Source: Haematococcus lacustris (lineage: Eukaryota > Chlorophyta > Chlorophyceae > Chlamydomonadales > Haematococcaceae). Taken from it: a stretch of 64,000 bases of DNA. Position 1 is the first letter of the stretch, and each line of letters starts with the position of its first letter. The notes below the pieces were generated by a model. It was not told the origin of the DNA. It searched no databases and worked only from the letters and a program-made list of their open reading frames with translations. Location: contig JASKMD010000002.1 of NCBI GenBank assembly GCA_030144725.1, positions 4,529,362 through 4,593,361 on the forward strand. Reading direction: 5' to 3'. Of the stretch, positions 62,916 through 64,000 are shown piece by piece. The position numbers and the translations under genes were made by a program.

Positions 62916-63912
62916 TCATGCGTCGTTGGCTGCCAGTGTGGCCATGCGGGCATACATGTTGAACCCCTGGGCCGCTTGCACTGGGCCATGCTGCTGAAAG
63001 CCTCGCCCTCCCTGCACGTCCCCCTTGCCACTTCCAGCCACCACCGCAGGCTGTCCTGGCCCTGACTGCGGATCTGACCAAAGTACCACATCTTGGTTAG
63101 TGCGTTGGGCCACCTGCAGCTGCTGGGTAATGAACCAGGCGACGTCTGGTGGGTCGGCACCGTCCTCCCACAGCGCATTTAAACCCAACACTGACTCCAA
63201 GTATTGCAAGGTAGGCAAGTCACTAGGTTGCAGTGATGCATTGGTCTGGCTCGCACCTTTGGGGCTCAGAGAGTACTGCAACACAACACACGGGCGGGCT
63301 GCAGGTTTATACACACAGGTAGGATGACATGATGCATGTGCAGAAAGTAGCAACCCTGCATGGCTGATGCCAAGGCCACCAAGGCTGCCATAACCAAAAG
63401 TGCATGGAGTCAGGTCTGGGCTGTTTACCTTCCTTCTCAAAGCACGTCTCAAAGCACGTCTCAAAGCACGTCTCAAAGCACGTCGCGTGATGGCTAAGGA
63501 GCAGCGGGCACTCATGCACCATGTCCATGTGCATTGGGTAAACTCCACACAGCCCACTAACACCATTAATCCAGCTATTAATCCCTAGTGGTCCTTACAG
63601 TCCTACTCATCTGGAGGCCCTAGTGAGGGACGAGGGGCTGCTTACCTTCCACGATCTCCATGACCCTACATCCATCGCCCCAAGCCCAGATCCCATGACC
63701 AGAGATGGAGTTCCAGCAGCAGTGGTCAGCGCCTGAACCGCCATTGGCTCACCATACAGGGTCCAGACGTCTTGTAGCAATTGCAGCATGAATGCCACCA
63801 GTACATGTCTGAATGGAAGCCGCAACATAGGTCTGCTGCTGCCGCTACCACCACACCGGTTTGTCAGGGGCGGGGATGGCTCAACAGTCAGGCACATGTT
63901 GCAACCAGGCAC
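62916..63912 (-). CDS. Unrecognised protein, two visible exons (5' part beyond right edge)
   Basis: Minus strand: an upstream exon ending at 63646 (VAFMLQLLQDVWTLYGEPMA, ALTTAAGTPSLVMGSGLGAM) with donor AAG/GTAAGC, and a terminal exon 63275-62916 with acceptor TGTTGCAG/TAC (LPTLQYLESVLGLNALWEDG, DPPDVAWFITQQLQVAQRTN, NMYARMATLAANDA stop). The join keeps phase 0. The first visible ATG is at 63912, but the true start is probably outside the window. I do not recognise the family. The intron is largely Fanzor relic F7. Alternative: the terminal exon alone could belong to another gene. Confidence 0.4.
63276..63645 (+). pseudogene. Fanzor relic F7: 5' segment joined to 3' flank
   Basis: 63276-63500 repeats 58652-58990 of F6 (both begin AGTACTGCAACACA and include ADAKVTKAAI or ADAKATKAAI). 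The 12-bp unit CAAAGCACGTCT is present four times here and twice in F6. From 63505 it jumps directly to the conserved Fanzor 3' flank (GGGCACTCATGCACCATGTC to about 63640). Essentially the entire nuclease is deleted, leaving a short derivative with both ends. Confidence 0.65.
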
Positions 63913-64000
63913 TAGGTTGGCTGCTGGCCGGCCTGGCTGCCTTGCTTGGTTTGCATGTGAGGGGGTGGAGGGAGGGGGAGGGAGGGGCAGGCCAGCAGCT
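63913..64000. other. Right edge of window
   Basis: 88 bases, G-rich (GAGGGAGGGGGAGGGAGGGG near 63970-63990). Nothing further can be said. Confidence 0.5.

Overview
The window looks like nuclear DNA of a green alga (Chlorophyta, probably Chlamydomonadales). The basis is high GC content, many short GT-AG introns, long Ala/Gly/Pro/Gln-rich stretches in otherwise conserved proteins, a TGTAA-type polyadenylation motif, a single CSLA/C-type glycan synthase, a cilium-type DZIP1 homologue, and many Fanzor (eukaryotic TnpB) relics. Gene models were built by hand: conserved exons were joined at GT-AG junctions and reading phase was checked across every join.

Layout. 1-638 (minus): 5' exons of an unrecognised coiled-coil protein. 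1599-4771 (minus): C-terminal exons of an unrecognised protein with a His-rich exon; one of its introns is almost entirely a (TCAGGG)n array. 4774-5273: 500 N gap. 5275-25219 (plus): a giant HECT E3 ubiquitin ligase of the UPL1/UPL2-HUWE1-Tom1 class in about 26 exons, with its N-terminus lost in the gap. 25.2-28.3 kb: 3' flank, a TA-flanked non-autonomous DNA transposon and a frameshifted unknown ORF. 28417-33799 (plus): a complete seven-exon COM1/CtIP/Sae2 gene, 1107 codons. 34-37 kb: dispersed fragments. 37300-43398 (plus): a DZIP1/Iguana-like gene whose largest intron is packed with Fanzor debris. 44-48 kb: two more Fanzor relics, including the most complete one. 49586-57035 (minus): a complete 14-exon CSLA/C-type GT2 synthase, 849 aa. 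57.7-62.3 kb: two Fanzor relics, one split by a hAT transposon with a perfect 8-bp target duplication. 62.9-63.9 kb (minus): two exons of an unrecognised gene with another Fanzor relic in its intron.

The host genes have unrelated jobs: protein ubiquitination, DNA-end resection in recombination, cilium assembly, and mannan/glucan synthesis at the Golgi. They do not form a pathway. The connected story is the mobile one. At least eight pieces of one Fanzor family occur here, with a nuclear-localisation-like start exon, RuvC-I, RuvC-II, zinc and RuvC-III segments, and a conserved 3' flank. All look inactive because of frameshifts, a nonsense codon, a deleted RuvC-III or nested insertion. A second theme is that introns have been taken over by simple tandem arrays, C-rich on the sense strand in four cases.
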